Shown here: piece after piece, positions 25,807 to 34,961 of the stretch
Layout of the letters: each line of letters begins with the position of its first letter
How positions within the stretch are numbered: position 1 is the first letter of the stretch
Origin: Brotaphodocola sp003480315
GTDB taxonomy: Bacteria > Bacillota > Clostridia > Lachnospirales > Lachnospiraceae
Strand: one strand, 5' to 3'
DNA: 64,000 nt
Assembly: GCF_964246085.1 (NCBI RefSeq)
Contig: NZ_CAXTPD010000009.1
The notes under the pieces: generated by a model
Databases searched by the model: none
What the model was told of the DNA's origin: nothing
The model's input: the letters and a program-made list of their open reading frames with translations, nothing else
Made by a program: the position numbers and the translations under genes

Positions 25807-26491
25807 GGTATGCCTCCTTCGTCTCGTTTAACTCCTGTCTCAGGCTCTCTGCGCGTTTCTGTGCACCTTCCGTCTGCGTCAGGGACAGATGTGCCAGCAG
25901 CTCCTCTCCCTGAGCCAGCTCCCGCTCAAGAAATTCTCTTAAGACCGGGTCCTGTTTCTGGATCAGATCTGAGCCGTAACGGTATTCGTATTCCTGCTCA
26001 TAGTGCATGGATCCCGGAGCAGCATGCAGGATCACATAATATTTTCCCTCATCCATCAGCATCTGCTCTTCCAAAATGGAAATCCCCAGCTTTTCCAGTC
26101 CGTGCCGGAACACAGAAAGCTCCGACTGGGGCGAGAGGACATAATGCTTCACACTTCTATACATATGCGCACCGTCCCGGAGAATGCGCAGCATCAGTTC
26201 ACCGCCCATTCCCGCAATGATCACCGTATCTGCCTCACCGGCCTTCAGCTCCTGCAGCCCGTCGCTTAAGCGGGTCTCGATCCGGTCCTCCATATGATAT
26301 TCCCGTACATGCTCTGCCGCCCGGGACAGGGGACCCTTTCGTACATCCATGGCAACTACATGCCTGACGGTTCCTGTCTCCATAAGACGGATCGGGACGA
26401 ATCCATGATCCGTCCCCACGTCTGCCACATATCCTTCTGTTACTTCTGCTGCCTTTGCGGCAATCCGTTCCAGTCTGTCTGATAATCTCAT
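25784..26491 (-). CDS. trmK: tRNA (adenine(22)-N1)-methyltransferase
   Basis: A 235-residue SAM-dependent methyltransferase that modifies A22 in the D-loop region of tRNAs. It starts MRLSDRLERIAAKAAEV, with the SAM motif VADVGTDHGFVPIRL and the catalytic region VIIAGMGGELM followed by LSPQSELSVFRHGL. A C-terminal coiled coil (about residues 165-235) is typical of the family. It lies directly after rpoD and overlaps nif3. Confidence 0.93.
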   Translation of the reverse strand: MRLSDRLERIAAKAAEVTEGYVADVGTDHGFVPIRLMETGTVRHVVAMDVRKGPLSRAAEHVREYHMEDRIETRLSDGLQELKAGEADTVIIAGMGGELMLRILRDGAHMYRSVKHYVLSPQSELSVFRHGLEKLGISILEEQMLMDEGKYYVILHAAPGSMHYEQEYEYRYGSDLIQKQDPVLREFLERELAQGEELLAHLSLTQTEGAQKRAESLRQELNETKEAYHALQGTD

Positions 26492-26518
26492 CTTATCCTG
26501 TTCCTTTATTGTATTTGG

Positions 26519-27634
26519 TCAATCCAGATAATCCTTCAGTTTTTTGCTTCGGCTCGGATGACGAAGCTTCCGCAGGGCTTTGGCTTCTATCTGACGGATC
26601 CGTTCTCTTGTCACATGGAACTGCTTTCCTACTTCCTCCAGAGTTCTCGGCTTTCCGTCATCCAGTCCAAAACGCAGACGCAGCACCTGCTGTTCCCGCT
26701 CAGTCAGGGTATCAAGGGCTTCCATCAGCTGCTCATGGAGCAGGGTAAAGGTTGCCTCCTCTGCCGGGACTGCCACATGCTCATCCTGAATAAAATCTCC
26801 AAGATGGCTGTCTTCCTCCTCGCCAATTGGTGTCTCCAGCGACACCGGATCCTGGGAGATTTTGCGGATCTCACGCACGCGTTCCACCGGAATCTCCATT
26901 TTTGCGGCAATTTCCTCCGCAGTTGGCTCCCGCCCAAGTTCCTGTACCAGCTGTCTGGAAGTGCGAATGAGGCGGTTGATCGTCTCCACCATATGCACCG
27001 GGATTCGGATAGTACGGGCCTGGTCTGCAATTGCCCGGGTAATTGCCTGGCGGATCCACCAGGTTGCATAGGTAGAGAATTTATAGCCTTTGCGGTAATC
27101 AAACTTTTCCACAGCTTTGATGAGTCCCAGATTTCCTTCCTGGATCAGATCCAGAAACTGCATGCCGCGTCCCACATACTTTTTGGCAATGCTTACTACA
27201 AGACGGAGATTTGCCTCGGCAAGACGTTTTTTGGCCAGCTGGTCTCCCAGCTCCATGCGCTTTGCCAGTTCAATTTCCTGATCTGTAGTCAGCAGCGGGA
27301 TCTTACCGATCTCCTTTAAATACATACGGACAGGATCCTCGACGCCAATGCCTTCCGGCACAGAAAGGTCCAGCTGATCGAGCTGTGATTCTTCCTCTTC
27401 TTCCGATTCTTCATCCAGAAACAGATCCGGATCCATATCCTCCTCTTCTGTTCGGAGTACATCTACATGATGGTTATCCAGAAAATCATAAATCCGGTCC
27501 AGCTTGTCCGGATCCAGGATCTCGCCCTTAAAAAAATCGAGGATCTCCCGGTTTTCAAGCACATTCTTTTTCTTTTTCGCCGCCTCCAGAAGCAATGCCA
27601 GTTTCTCATCAAATGTCTGTGTACGTTCCTCCAT
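26519..27634 (-). CDS. rpoD: RNA polymerase primary sigma factor (sigma A)
   Basis: A 371-residue housekeeping sigma factor. A short region 1.1 and acidic stretch are followed by region 1.2 (VRMYLKEIGKIPLL), region 2 (ANLRLVVSIAKKYVGRGMQFLDLIQEGNLGL broken over residues 160-190, then FSTYATWWIRQAITRA), region 3 (PVHMVETINRL) and region 4 (EVGKQFHVTRERIRQIEAKALRKL split over the last 45 residues). It recognises TTGACA/TATAAT, agreeing with the promoters seen here. I choose ATG 27634 (MEERTQTFDEK); the longer frame needs a TTG start inside dnaG's end. Confidence 0.96.
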   Translation of the reverse strand: MEERTQTFDEKLALLLEAAKKKKNVLENREILDFFKGEILDPDKLDRIYDFLDNHHVDVLRTEEEDMDPDLFLDEESEEEEESQLDQLDLSVPEGIGVEDPVRMYLKEIGKIPLLTTDQEIELAKRMELGDQLAKKRLAEANLRLVVSIAKKYVGRGMQFLDLIQEGNLGLIKAVEKFDYRKGYKFSTYATWWIRQAITRAIADQARTIRIPVHMVETINRLIRTSRQLVQELGREPTAEEIAAKMEIPVERVREIRKISQDPVSLETPIGEEEDSHLGDFIQDEHVAVPAEEATFTLLHEQLMEALDTLTEREQQVLRLRFGLDDGKPRTLEEVGKQFHVTRERIRQIEAKALRKLRHPSRSKKLKDYLD

Positions 27635-27692
27635 ATCGATCCGCCCTTTCTCAATTGCAGACTGCCGGTAGGAATACCCCCCGGTAATTCCT

Positions 27693-29468
27693 TTAGTCAA
27701 TGGATATCTGTAGCGTTTTCAGTGCTGCCTGCTGCTTGATGATCTCCTGGAGCGCCGCAATGTCTGCCGCACTCCGGCTTGCCTCATCCAGGCTGTTTTT
27801 CTTTACCTTCAGCACGGTCTCAGAAAATGCTTTTCGCTGTTCTTCATTATTTAAAGAGTCATCCAGGCTTGCGTTGAACAGTGCCGCCACCTGTTTGTAT
27901 TGTTCTTCATCGTTGATATACCGGTTCAGGATCCCTGCCGGATTGATATTGCCCTCCCGGTGCCCGTCAAACACCTGCTGTGCCACCTCATGGTACAGCG
28001 GTTCCTTAAAATCATCCGGTCCAACGATACCCTCAATCTTTTCAAATAATTGCGGACGCTCGATCAGCCAGGTCAGGAGCAGACGCTGCGAGCGGCGGAT
28101 GCCATCATCCTTCTCCTTCTTTTTTCTGCGTTCCCTCGGTTCGGATGCTTCCTCGTCCCGGCGTCTGAACGCAGCAGGACCAAACTGGTTTCCAATGCGG
28201 TTCACCAGACGCCGCAGATCCTCATATGGGATAAGCTGTGCCTGGGCCACCGCCCGGATATAATTGTCACGTTCCAGTGCTTCCTGGAATTCCAGAAGCT
28301 TTCTGGCCGCAGCATTATAAAATTTTGTTTTCTGCTCCGGATCTCCCAGGTCGTATTCCCGCTTCAGGACATCAATCTCAAACAGAAAGCTGTTCTGCGC
28401 ATTCACAATACGTTCCCGGAACGCATCGGCCCCCATATTCTTGATGAATTCATCCGGATCCTTGTAAGGCTTTAAATTCAGCACCTTGGTGGAGATGCCA
28501 ACCTCTTTTAAGATCGGGATGGCCCGGAGCGCCGCCTTCACGCCGGCCCCGTCACTGTCGTAGGTCAGGATGACTGTATCTGTATAACGTTTCAGCAGCA
28601 CCGCCTGCTGTGTGGTAAACGCTGTACCCAGGGATGCCACTGCATTGGTGAAGCCTGCCTGATGCATGGCGATCACATCCATATAGCCCTCACAGGCCAG
28701 CATATATTTTTCCCGGCTGGTGCGGGCATAATTCAGTCCGTACAGATTGCGGCTCTTGTCAAAGACCAGTGTTTCCGGAGAATTCAGGTATTTCGGCGTT
28801 CCATCCCCCATAACGCGTCCGCCAAAGCCAATGACACGGTTGTTCACGTCCATGATAGGGAACATAACGCGGTTCCAGAACTTGTCATGGCTGCCTCGTT
28901 CTTCCATGGTCACCAGGCCGCTGTCGCGGAGCACTTCGTCTGTATAGCCCCTGGAGCGCAGATACTGGCACAGATCATTGCTGGTCTTATTGGCAAAGCC
29001 CAGTCCAAACCGGCGAATGGTATCATCAGACAGCTCCCGTCTGCGAAAATAATCATAGCCAGGCTTGCCCTGCGGCTGATGCAGCTGGTAATAAAAATAA
29101 TTAGCTGCCAGCTTGTTGATTTCCAGAAGAGTCGAACGCTTGTCTGCTTTTGCCCTCTCTTCTTTGGAATACTCCACCTCCGGCAGATGAACGCCGGCCC
29201 TGTCTGCCAGCACCTTCAAAGCCTCCGGAAAGGTGTAATTCTCATATTCCATCACGAACGTAATGACATTGCCTCCGGCCCCGCACCCGAAGCAGTAATA
29301 CATCTGCTTCTGGGGAGAGACGGAAAACGATGGTGATTTCTCATTATGAAAGGGACAAAGTCCGAAATAATTCGCCCCTTTCTTCTGAAGTTTTACATAT
29401 CCAGAGATCACATCTACAATGTCATTCCTTGTGCGCACTTCTTCTACGACATCTTCCGGATAATACAT
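27693..29468 (-). CDS. dnaG: DNA primase
   Basis: A 591-residue primase making RNA primers at the fork. The zinc-ribbon (CHC2) ligands are C38, H41, C59 and C62 (LCPFHNEKS and YYCFGCGAG). The catalytic TOPRIM core (about residues 255-340) has MLACEGYMDVIAM and ILTYDSDGAG. The C-terminal domain (about 440-591) would bind the DnaB helicase. It sits between dgt and rpoD in the macromolecular synthesis cluster. Confidence 0.96.
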   Translation of the reverse strand: MYYPEDVVEEVRTRNDIVDVISGYVKLQKKGANYFGLCPFHNEKSPSFSVSPQKQMYYCFGCGAGGNVITFVMEYENYTFPEALKVLADRAGVHLPEVEYSKEERAKADKRSTLLEINKLAANYFYYQLHQPQGKPGYDYFRRRELSDDTIRRFGLGFANKTSNDLCQYLRSRGYTDEVLRDSGLVTMEERGSHDKFWNRVMFPIMDVNNRVIGFGGRVMGDGTPKYLNSPETLVFDKSRNLYGLNYARTSREKYMLACEGYMDVIAMHQAGFTNAVASLGTAFTTQQAVLLKRYTDTVILTYDSDGAGVKAALRAIPILKEVGISTKVLNLKPYKDPDEFIKNMGADAFRERIVNAQNSFLFEIDVLKREYDLGDPEQKTKFYNAAARKLLEFQEALERDNYIRAVAQAQLIPYEDLRRLVNRIGNQFGPAAFRRRDEEASEPRERRKKKEKDDGIRRSQRLLLTWLIERPQLFEKIEGIVGPDDFKEPLYHEVAQQVFDGHREGNINPAGILNRYINDEEQYKQVAALFNASLDDSLNNEEQRKAFSETVLKVKKNSLDEASRSAADIAALQEIIKQQAALKTLQISID

Positions 29469-29531
29469 GAAGCTCTCCTTTCCCTGTCTCTGTAATCAGA
29501 TGAATCTGTTCCGTATCCGATCAGATACGCT

Positions 29532-30542
29532 TTAATGCACTTTCCATGACTTCGGAATAAACAGTTCTTCAAATTTGTCAATGGAATAGCTGTCGCTCAT
29601 GCCTGCAATGTAGTCGCAGACCACCCGCTCCTTTGGTTCTTTCCGTTCCCGGATCATCAGCAGATATTCCTCCGGAAGTTCTGCCGTATGTTTCAGATAA
29701 TACTGATACAAAAACACCAGAAGCTGCTGGGCTCTGCCCTCTTCCGCTTTCGGCACTTTATTCTCGTAAACATTTTCAAACATCCAGCGCCGGAGTCCCT
29801 GCATTGCTTCCTCAATATGAGAAGACATGAGGATCTCAGGCCGGTCCATGCTCTGCAGGATGATATCATGGATCAGCAGATTCAATCGTTCCCGCACGCT
29901 GTGCCCCAGCACATCCGTGTACTTTTCCGGAAGCTGGTCTTCAGTAAAAATCTTTGCCCGGATGGCATCATCGATGTCATGGTTAATATAGGCAATCTTG
30001 TCTGAAAGGCGCACGACACATCCCTCCAGTGTAGAAGGATGGCCGCTGGTCCTGTGGTTCATGATGCCGTCGCGGACTTCCCAGGTAAGATTTAAGCCCT
30101 TCCCATCTTTTTCGAGTACTTCCACCACCCGCACACTCTGCAGATAATGCGCAAAGCCATAAGGACACAATTCATCCAGGATTCGTTCGCCAGAGTGTCC
30201 AAAAGGTGTATGGCCCAGATCATGGCCCAGGGCAATGGCCTCGGTCAGGTCTTCATTCAGGCGCAGGGCGCGGGAAATGGTGCGGGAAATCTGTGCCACT
30301 TCCAGCGTATGGGTCAAACGGGTACGGTAATGGTCACCCTCCGGAGCCAGAAACACCTGGGTCTTGTGTTTGAGTCTTCGGAAGGATTTGCAGTGGAGAA
30401 TCCGGTCACGGTCGCGCTGGTATGCAGTGCGGATGTCACAGGGCTGTTCCTCGCGGTCACGCCCCCTCGTGTTTTTGCTCAAAGATGCATAGGAGCTCAG
30501 ATAATCTGCCTCCCAGGCTTCCCTCATCTCTCTTATGTTCAT
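29532..30542 (-). CDS. dgt: Deoxyguanosinetriphosphate triphosphohydrolase-like HD protein
   Basis: A 336-residue HD-superfamily enzyme that would hydrolyse dNTPs (typically dGTP) to the nucleoside and triphosphate. Metal and active-site motifs are HYRTRLTHTLEVAQ, ALGHDLGHTPFGHSGE and KIAYINHDIDDA. Residues 29-60 carry the RTAYQRDRDRILHCKSFRRL segment of the family. The ATG at 30542 is preferred over a TTG one codon earlier. It heads the dgt-dnaG-rpoD run; a possible promoter lies 45 bases upstream. Confidence 0.92.
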   Translation of the reverse strand: MNIREMREAWEADYLSSYASLSKNTRGRDREEQPCDIRTAYQRDRDRILHCKSFRRLKHKTQVFLAPEGDHYRTRLTHTLEVAQISRTISRALRLNEDLTEAIALGHDLGHTPFGHSGERILDELCPYGFAHYLQSVRVVEVLEKDGKGLNLTWEVRDGIMNHRTSGHPSTLEGCVVRLSDKIAYINHDIDDAIRAKIFTEDQLPEKYTDVLGHSVRERLNLLIHDIILQSMDRPEILMSSHIEEAMQGLRRWMFENVYENKVPKAEEGRAQQLLVFLYQYYLKHTAELPEEYLLMIRERKEPKERVVCDYIAGMSDSYSIDKFEELFIPKSWKVH

Positions 30543-30585
30543 CAAACACCGCCCCTTTCCGGACTTTGCTCATTGCTTCGCATAA

Positions 30586-30614
30586 ATTATAATAAGTATA
30601 GCATAATTTTTGAA
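30586..30614 (-). promoter_or_regulatory. Possible promoter for the dgt-dnaG-rpoD cluster
   Basis: On the minus strand TTCAAA, a 17-nt spacer and TATAAT, 44 bases before the dgt ATG. The -35 box is weak. Confidence 0.45.
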
Positions 30615-30685
30615 ATTTTCATACTATTTTCCCGTTCTGGGTATACAAAAAAAGCGAAGAACTTTTCGTTCTTCGCTTTCGCTGA

Positions 30686-30769
30686 TGCAGAAGATGGGAG
30701 TCGAACCCACAAGGTATTGCTACCACACGGACCTGAACCGTGCGCGTCTGCCAATTCCGCCACTTCTGC
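30686..30769 (-). tRNA. tRNA-Leu (anticodon CAG)
   Basis: An 84-nt class II tRNA. The acceptor GCAGAAG pairs with CTTCTGC, discriminator A. The anticodon stem CACGG/CCGTG encloses loop TTCAGGT, giving anticodon CAG (decodes CTG). The T arm has GGTTCGACTCC. The long variable arm fits leucine. CCA is not encoded. Confidence 0.95.
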
Positions 30770-30773
30770 AAAA

Positions 30774-30846
30774 CTCCCCGAGTAGGACTTGAACCTACGA
30801 CAGCGCGGTTAACAGCCGCGTGCTCTACCGACTGAGCTATCGAGGA
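30774..30846 (-). tRNA. tRNA-Asn (anticodon GTT)
   Basis: A 73-nt tRNA with acceptor TCCTCGA/TCGGGGA, D arm TAGCTCAGTCGGTAGAGCA, and anticodon stem CGCGG/CCGCG around CTGTTAA, giving anticodon GTT. T loop GGTTCAAGTCC. Only 4 bases separate it from tRNA-Leu(CAG), so the three tRNAs form one transcript. Confidence 0.96.
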
Positions 30847-30873
30847 ATGTTCCCGTATCTTTTTGGAAGATAC

Positions 30874-30957
30874 TGCGGGAGATGGGACTTGAACCCACAC
30901 GACATAACTGCCACTAGATCCTTAGTCTAGCCTGTCTGCCAATTCCAGCACTCCCGC
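30874..30957 (-). tRNA. tRNA-Leu (anticodon AAG)
   Basis: An 84-nt class II tRNA, first in the three-tRNA transcript. The acceptor GCGGGAG pairs with CTCCCGC, discriminator A. The anticodon stem CTAGA/TCTAG encloses loop CTAAGGA, so positions 34-36 read AAG (decodes CTT). An A at wobble position 34 is uncommon in bacteria outside tRNA-Arg(ACG); it would need TadA deamination to inosine to read other leucine codons. Confidence 0.93.
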
Positions 30958-30968
30958 GAACGTTTAAT

Positions 30969-30997
30969 AATATATCATAGTTTCCTGTTTCTGGCAA
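30969..30997 (-). promoter_or_regulatory. Promoter of the tRNA cluster
   Basis: On the minus strand TTGCCA, a 17-nt spacer and TATATT, ending 12 bases before tRNA-Leu(AAG). Confidence 0.7.
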
Positions 30998-31161
30998 GTA
31001 CTTTTTCTTGATTTTTCAAGTTTTTTTCTTCTTGTATTTTCTCCTTCCGTTTTTACACATTTTTTCCATTTTGTCAGATTTTCAATCCATATATTGTGGC
31101 ATTTTCAGCATTATTTGATATAATATTATCTATAATAACTAAAATCCGAGGGAGTATGCCT

Positions 31162-32634
31162 ATGAAGAAAAAGACAGAGACACCCTTGCATGGTTACCTA
31201 TCCAGTATTGTGGCTTTCATCATTGCCACGGCTGTGGGCATCCTTGTATTTTCCATCGTATCCCATCATGCCGCAGATCAGCTGGCCCAGAAAAAGCTTA
31301 CCTTGAATATTTCCAGGCAGAGCATCCATTTTGAAGAGATTCTGAATGTCAACTACCAGTTTCTGGAGGGTGTTGCCGCACAGATCGGAGCAGAGGGCGA
31401 ACTCATCTCTGAAAAAAACAAAAATATGCTTTCCGCCATCCAGTCCACCACGTCTATCGACCATGTAGCCCTCATTGAGCCGGACGGCACCTCCCACTAT
31501 GAAAACGGTGAAATAAAGAATGTCTCCCACCGCAGCTATTTCCAGGAAGGCATCACCGGAAAGCGGACACTGAGCGATCCCGTTCAAAGCAGCGTGGACC
31601 ATGAAACCCGTGTCATTCTCAGTGTGCCCGTCCTCCATGACAATGCGGTCATCGGTCTTCTCGGTGCCTCCTACAATGTAACCGAGCTAAACCATCTGAT
31701 CTTTGATGACCTGTTTGACGGCAAAGGCTTTTGTATCATTATCAATGAAGACGGAGACATCATCACACTGGACGGCAATTCCACACACCAGATCATCAGC
31801 TATGGTGACAACTTTTTCGACTTTTACAGTCAATGGACTGTCTGCGGAAAAGATTCTCTGCAGACAATCCGCGATGCATTTCAGGCAAAGACGTATGGTC
31901 TGCTCAAACTGTCTCAGCCGGAAACTCCAAAATCCAGCCGCTATGTTGCCTATGCTCCGATTCTTTTAAACAACTGGATGATATGCTATGTGATTCCGGT
32001 GTCCGTTGCAAACGCGAATTACAATTTCATTCACAATTACGAGCTGATCCTGAATGCTTATTTCATACTCCTGGTCATTCTTCTGATCGGACGCATTGTA
32101 TTCGTCCACACCAGAGACTATAACGAGCTGGTACATACTGCGCAGATCGATGGCCTGACTGCTGTATATAATAAGGAACATACACAGCCCGCCATCGATG
32201 AATTTCTGCGGACGAGCCGTCCGGATGCGCTTCATGCCTTTCTCATCCTGGACATCGACAAATTCAAGAACGTCAATGATACCTACGGACACGCTGTCGG
32301 TGACAAAGTCCTGCAGCGTGTGGGAGAATTCTTAAAGAACCAGTTCCGGGACGATGATATCATCGGGCGCATTGGCGGCGATGAATTCGTGATACTCATG
32401 AAGCAGGTTTCCTCCCGGGATGCTGCCCTTTCCCGTGTCCGGAGCATGCTGGAGCACATCCGCTCCGTAAAGCATGCAGAAATGAACGGACAGGCCATCA
32501 CCTTCAGTGTGGGCGTCGCCTTCAGCCCAGAGCAGGGGAGCCGTTTTGATGACCTGTACCGCAATGCAGATAAGGCACTGTATCAGACAAAGCGCGGAGG
32601 ACGCAATAACTTCTCCGTCTATGAAAAGGCTTAA
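31162..32634 (+). CDS. Membrane diguanylate cyclase with extracytoplasmic sensor domain
   Basis: A 490-residue protein making cyclic di-GMP. A transmembrane helix at about residues 12-35 and another at about 290-312 enclose a Cache-like sensor domain (SRQSIHFEEI to MICYVIP). The GGDEF domain (about 325-490) has FKNVNDTYGHAVGDK and an intact GGDEF near residue 404. An RDDD motif five residues ahead of GGDEF is an allosteric inhibitory I-site, so product feedback is likely. ATG 31162 has GGGAG seven bases upstream. TATAAT at 31119-31124 is a possible -10. Its stop overlaps that of the convergent antiporter gene. Confidence 0.92.
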   Translation: MKKKTETPLHGYLSSIVAFIIATAVGILVFSIVSHHAADQLAQKKLTLNISRQSIHFEEILNVNYQFLEGVAAQIGAEGELISEKNKNMLSAIQSTTSIDHVALIEPDGTSHYENGEIKNVSHRSYFQEGITGKRTLSDPVQSSVDHETRVILSVPVLHDNAVIGLLGASYNVTELNHLIFDDLFDGKGFCIIINEDGDIITLDGNSTHQIISYGDNFFDFYSQWTVCGKDSLQTIRDAFQAKTYGLLKLSQPETPKSSRYVAYAPILLNNWMICYVIPVSVANANYNFIHNYELILNAYFILLVILLIGRIVFVHTRDYNELVHTAQIDGLTAVYNKEHTQPAIDEFLRTSRPDALHAFLILDIDKFKNVNDTYGHAVGDKVLQRVGEFLKNQFRDDDIIGRIGGDEFVILMKQVSSRDAALSRVRSMLEHIRSVKHAEMNGQAITFSVGVAFSPEQGSRFDDLYRNADKALYQTKRGGRNNFSVYEKA

Positions 32635-34220
32635 TATTTGGCTATGATCAGGATATCGCCTTCCTGAATCCTGGTATTTCCGGTCGGGATGAGGGTTTCT
32701 TCCCCTCTCCTGACAGATACTACCAGAGTCCCTTTCGAGAGAGGGACTTCCTTCAGGGTTTTTCCGGTCCACTTATCTCCCCTTACCGTAGTTCTCTCCC
32801 GCAGGATCAGATTTTCTCCTTCGGTGAATTCCGGGGCAGCAAGGATCAGAAGGTCACCAGCCAGAAGCAGCGTATCTCCATTGGGGATACGCTTTTCTTC
32901 GCCCCGGAGGATCATCACGATCAGCATTTCCGGCGGAAGGCTGATATCCCTTACCCTTTTGCCGCAAAACAGATGCCCTTCCTGAATATGTGTCTTTACA
33001 AAATGGATGCTGCTCTCCTCCTCATAATCATTGAAGGTACGGCGCACATCCATATTCCGGTCGATCATCCGAAGCTTTTCGGATACCAGCGGCAGGAAGG
33101 TTCCCTGCACTGCAATGGAAAGAAGCACCACGCAGAACACCAGATTGTAAAGATTATAGTGCATCGGCACTTTGCTCAAAACGGCCATGATCGCAAACAC
33201 GATGGAGGCAGCACCGCGCAGTCCCGCCCAGGACACCACGCCAATCTGACGGATATGGGACCGGAACGGCAGAAGAATGGCTGCTACCGCTGCCGGGCGG
33301 GCGATCACCGTCATAAACAGCATGATCAGAGCTGCCGGAAGCAGGACCGCCGGAAGCTCGCTGGGTGTTGCCAGAAGCCCAAGCAGAAAGAAGATCATCA
33401 TCTGCGCAATGCCCGTGACCGTGTCAAACACATGCATCAGATTCCGTTTTTCCGGAATCCGGGAATTTCCCATGATGATGCCGCACAGATACACTGCCAG
33501 ATAACCGTTTCCGCCAATTACCTGCGGCAGCGCGTAGCTCACCAGCATAGCTGCCACTGCAAAGATTGTATTGCCTTCCTCGATCTGAAACGAGAACCGG
33601 TCCATTGCCCAGACAGCCAGACGCCCGGCCACTGCACCGCACGCAAGACCAAATCCGATCTGCTGCGCCAGCATCAGCGGAAGGGAAACTGCTTTTCCGC
33701 TCATCATGGCGATGAATACCACCGTCAGCATATAAGATACCGGGTCATTCGAACCGGATTCCAGCTCCAGAAGCGATGCCGTATGATATTTCAGATCCAG
33801 CTTTTTCGTACGCAGGATATTAAATACAGACGCTGCGTCCGTAGATGCGATCACCGAGCCAACCAGAAAGCTCTCCAGCCACGGCAGACGCAGCACCAGA
33901 TGTACGAACACGCCCACAAATCCGGTGGTCAGCGCCACGCCCAGTGTGGACAAAAGCAGCGCCTTTGCAGCCACACTCTTTGCTTCTTTCACATTTGTCC
34001 CAAAACCGCCGTAAAAGATGATAAAGATCAGGCTGACAGAACAGATCGTCTCCGTCACTCTATAATCATCAAATACGATCCGGAAAATCCCATCTTCCCC
34101 AAACAGCATTCCCAGTCCGATAAAGATCAGCAGGGACGGCACAGCCAGCCTGGAGGTCACGCGTCCCATCAGGACACAGATCATGATCACCACACCCACA
34201 AGCAGAATAATCTGATTCAA
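32631..34220 (-). CDS. Potassium/proton antiporter, CPA1 family with RCK_C domains
   Basis: A 529-residue membrane antiporter. About twelve hydrophobic helices (residues 1-385) include the ion-site segments VIASTDAASVF and LLELESGSNDPVSY and the helix GLRGAASIVFAI. The cytosolic tail carries two TrkA_C (RCK_C) modules (about residues 405-465 and 475-529), which in CvrA/YhaU-type and NhaP2-like proteins bind regulatory nucleotides. The layout matches the potassium/proton antiporter group; ion preference is inferred. It lies downstream of the rplT terminator and converges on the diguanylate cyclase gene with a 4-base overlap of stops. Confidence 0.9.
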   Translation of the reverse strand: MNQIILLVGVVIMICVLMGRVTSRLAVPSLLIFIGLGMLFGEDGIFRIVFDDYRVTETICSVSLIFIIFYGGFGTNVKEAKSVAAKALLLSTLGVALTTGFVGVFVHLVLRLPWLESFLVGSVIASTDAASVFNILRTKKLDLKYHTASLLELESGSNDPVSYMLTVVFIAMMSGKAVSLPLMLAQQIGFGLACGAVAGRLAVWAMDRFSFQIEEGNTIFAVAAMLVSYALPQVIGGNGYLAVYLCGIIMGNSRIPEKRNLMHVFDTVTGIAQMMIFFLLGLLATPSELPAVLLPAALIMLFMTVIARPAAVAAILLPFRSHIRQIGVVSWAGLRGAASIVFAIMAVLSKVPMHYNLYNLVFCVVLLSIAVQGTFLPLVSEKLRMIDRNMDVRRTFNDYEEESSIHFVKTHIQEGHLFCGKRVRDISLPPEMLIVMILRGEEKRIPNGDTLLLAGDLLILAAPEFTEGENLILRERTTVRGDKWTGKTLKEVPLSKGTLVVSVRRGEETLIPTGNTRIQEGDILIIAKY

Positions 34221-34254
34221 AGATCCACTCCTTTCTTCCCATTAGAACGACAAA

Positions 34255-34290
34255 ACCCGTCCGGTTTTTTCTAAAAAAACCAGACGGGTC
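34255..34290 (-). terminator. Terminator of the infC-rpmI-rplT operon
   Basis: On the minus strand ACCCGTCTGGTTTTTT pairs with AAAAAACCGGACGGGT around a short loop, followed by TTTGTC. It stands between rplT and the antiporter gene. Confidence 0.85.
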
Positions 34291-34341
34291 CACGGCAGAA
34301 TCAGCTCTGCCACTATGTTAAATTTTCGTTCAGATTCTGAA

Positions 34342-34698
34342 TTAAGCTAATTTTGCTTTAGCCAGCTCAGCCAGTTTAGCGAAGCCCTCAGCATCGTTGA
34401 TAGCCATGTCAGACAGGACCTTACGGTTCATCTCAACACCAGCCAGCTTTAAGCCATACATGAACTTGCTGTAGGACAGGCCGTTGATACGTGCTGCTGC
34501 GTTGATACGAGCGATCCACAGCTGACGGAACTGTCTCTTTCTCTGCTTGCGGCCTGCGTAGGAGCTGGTCAGAGCTCTCATTACAGACTGCTTTGCTACT
34601 CTATACTGTTTAGAACGTGCTCCTCTGTAGCCTTTAGCCATCTTCAGCACTCTATTGTGTTTCTTCTTTGCGTTCATACCGCCTTTAATTCTTGCCAT
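34342..34698 (-). CDS. rplT: 50S ribosomal protein L20
   Basis: A 118-residue ribosomal protein, canonical in length and start (MARIKGGMNAKKKHNRVLK). L20 binds 23S rRNA early in 50S assembly and, in Firmicutes, represses its own operon by binding the infC leader. It is third in infC-rpmI-rplT. Confidence 0.98.
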   Translation of the reverse strand: MARIKGGMNAKKKHNRVLKMAKGYRGARSKQYRVAKQSVMRALTSSYAGRKQRKRQFRQLWIARINAAARINGLSYSKFMYGLKLAGVEMNRKVLSDMAINDAEGFAKLAELAKAKLA

Positions 34699-34731
34699 CG
34701 GTTTTTCCTCCTTCTTAAACTAATCAGTCTA

Positions 34732-34929
34732 TTACAGATATGGTAAAATCTTCTTCATTACCTTTGCGTTGGTAGCATCGGTAACGATATCTTTTCTAAG
34801 ATTTCTTTTTCTCTTGGTAGACTTCTTAGTTAAGATGTGAGATTTGTATGCTTTATTTCTTACCAGCTTACCGGTACCGGTCTTTTTGAAACGTTTTGCA
34901 GCTGCTCTGCTTGTTTTTAATTTAGGCAT
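34732..34929 (-). CDS. rpmI: 50S ribosomal protein L35
   Basis: A 65-residue ribosomal protein starting MPKLKTSRAAAKRFKKTG, very basic, normal length. It sits 33 bases upstream of rplT and 32 bases downstream of infC in one operon. Confidence 0.98.
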   Translation of the reverse strand: MPKLKTSRAAAKRFKKTGTGKLVRNKAYKSHILTKKSTKRKRNLRKDIVTDATNAKVMKKILPYL

Positions 34930-34961
34930 TATAACTTCCTCCTTAATCTTTCTCTTTGCTT

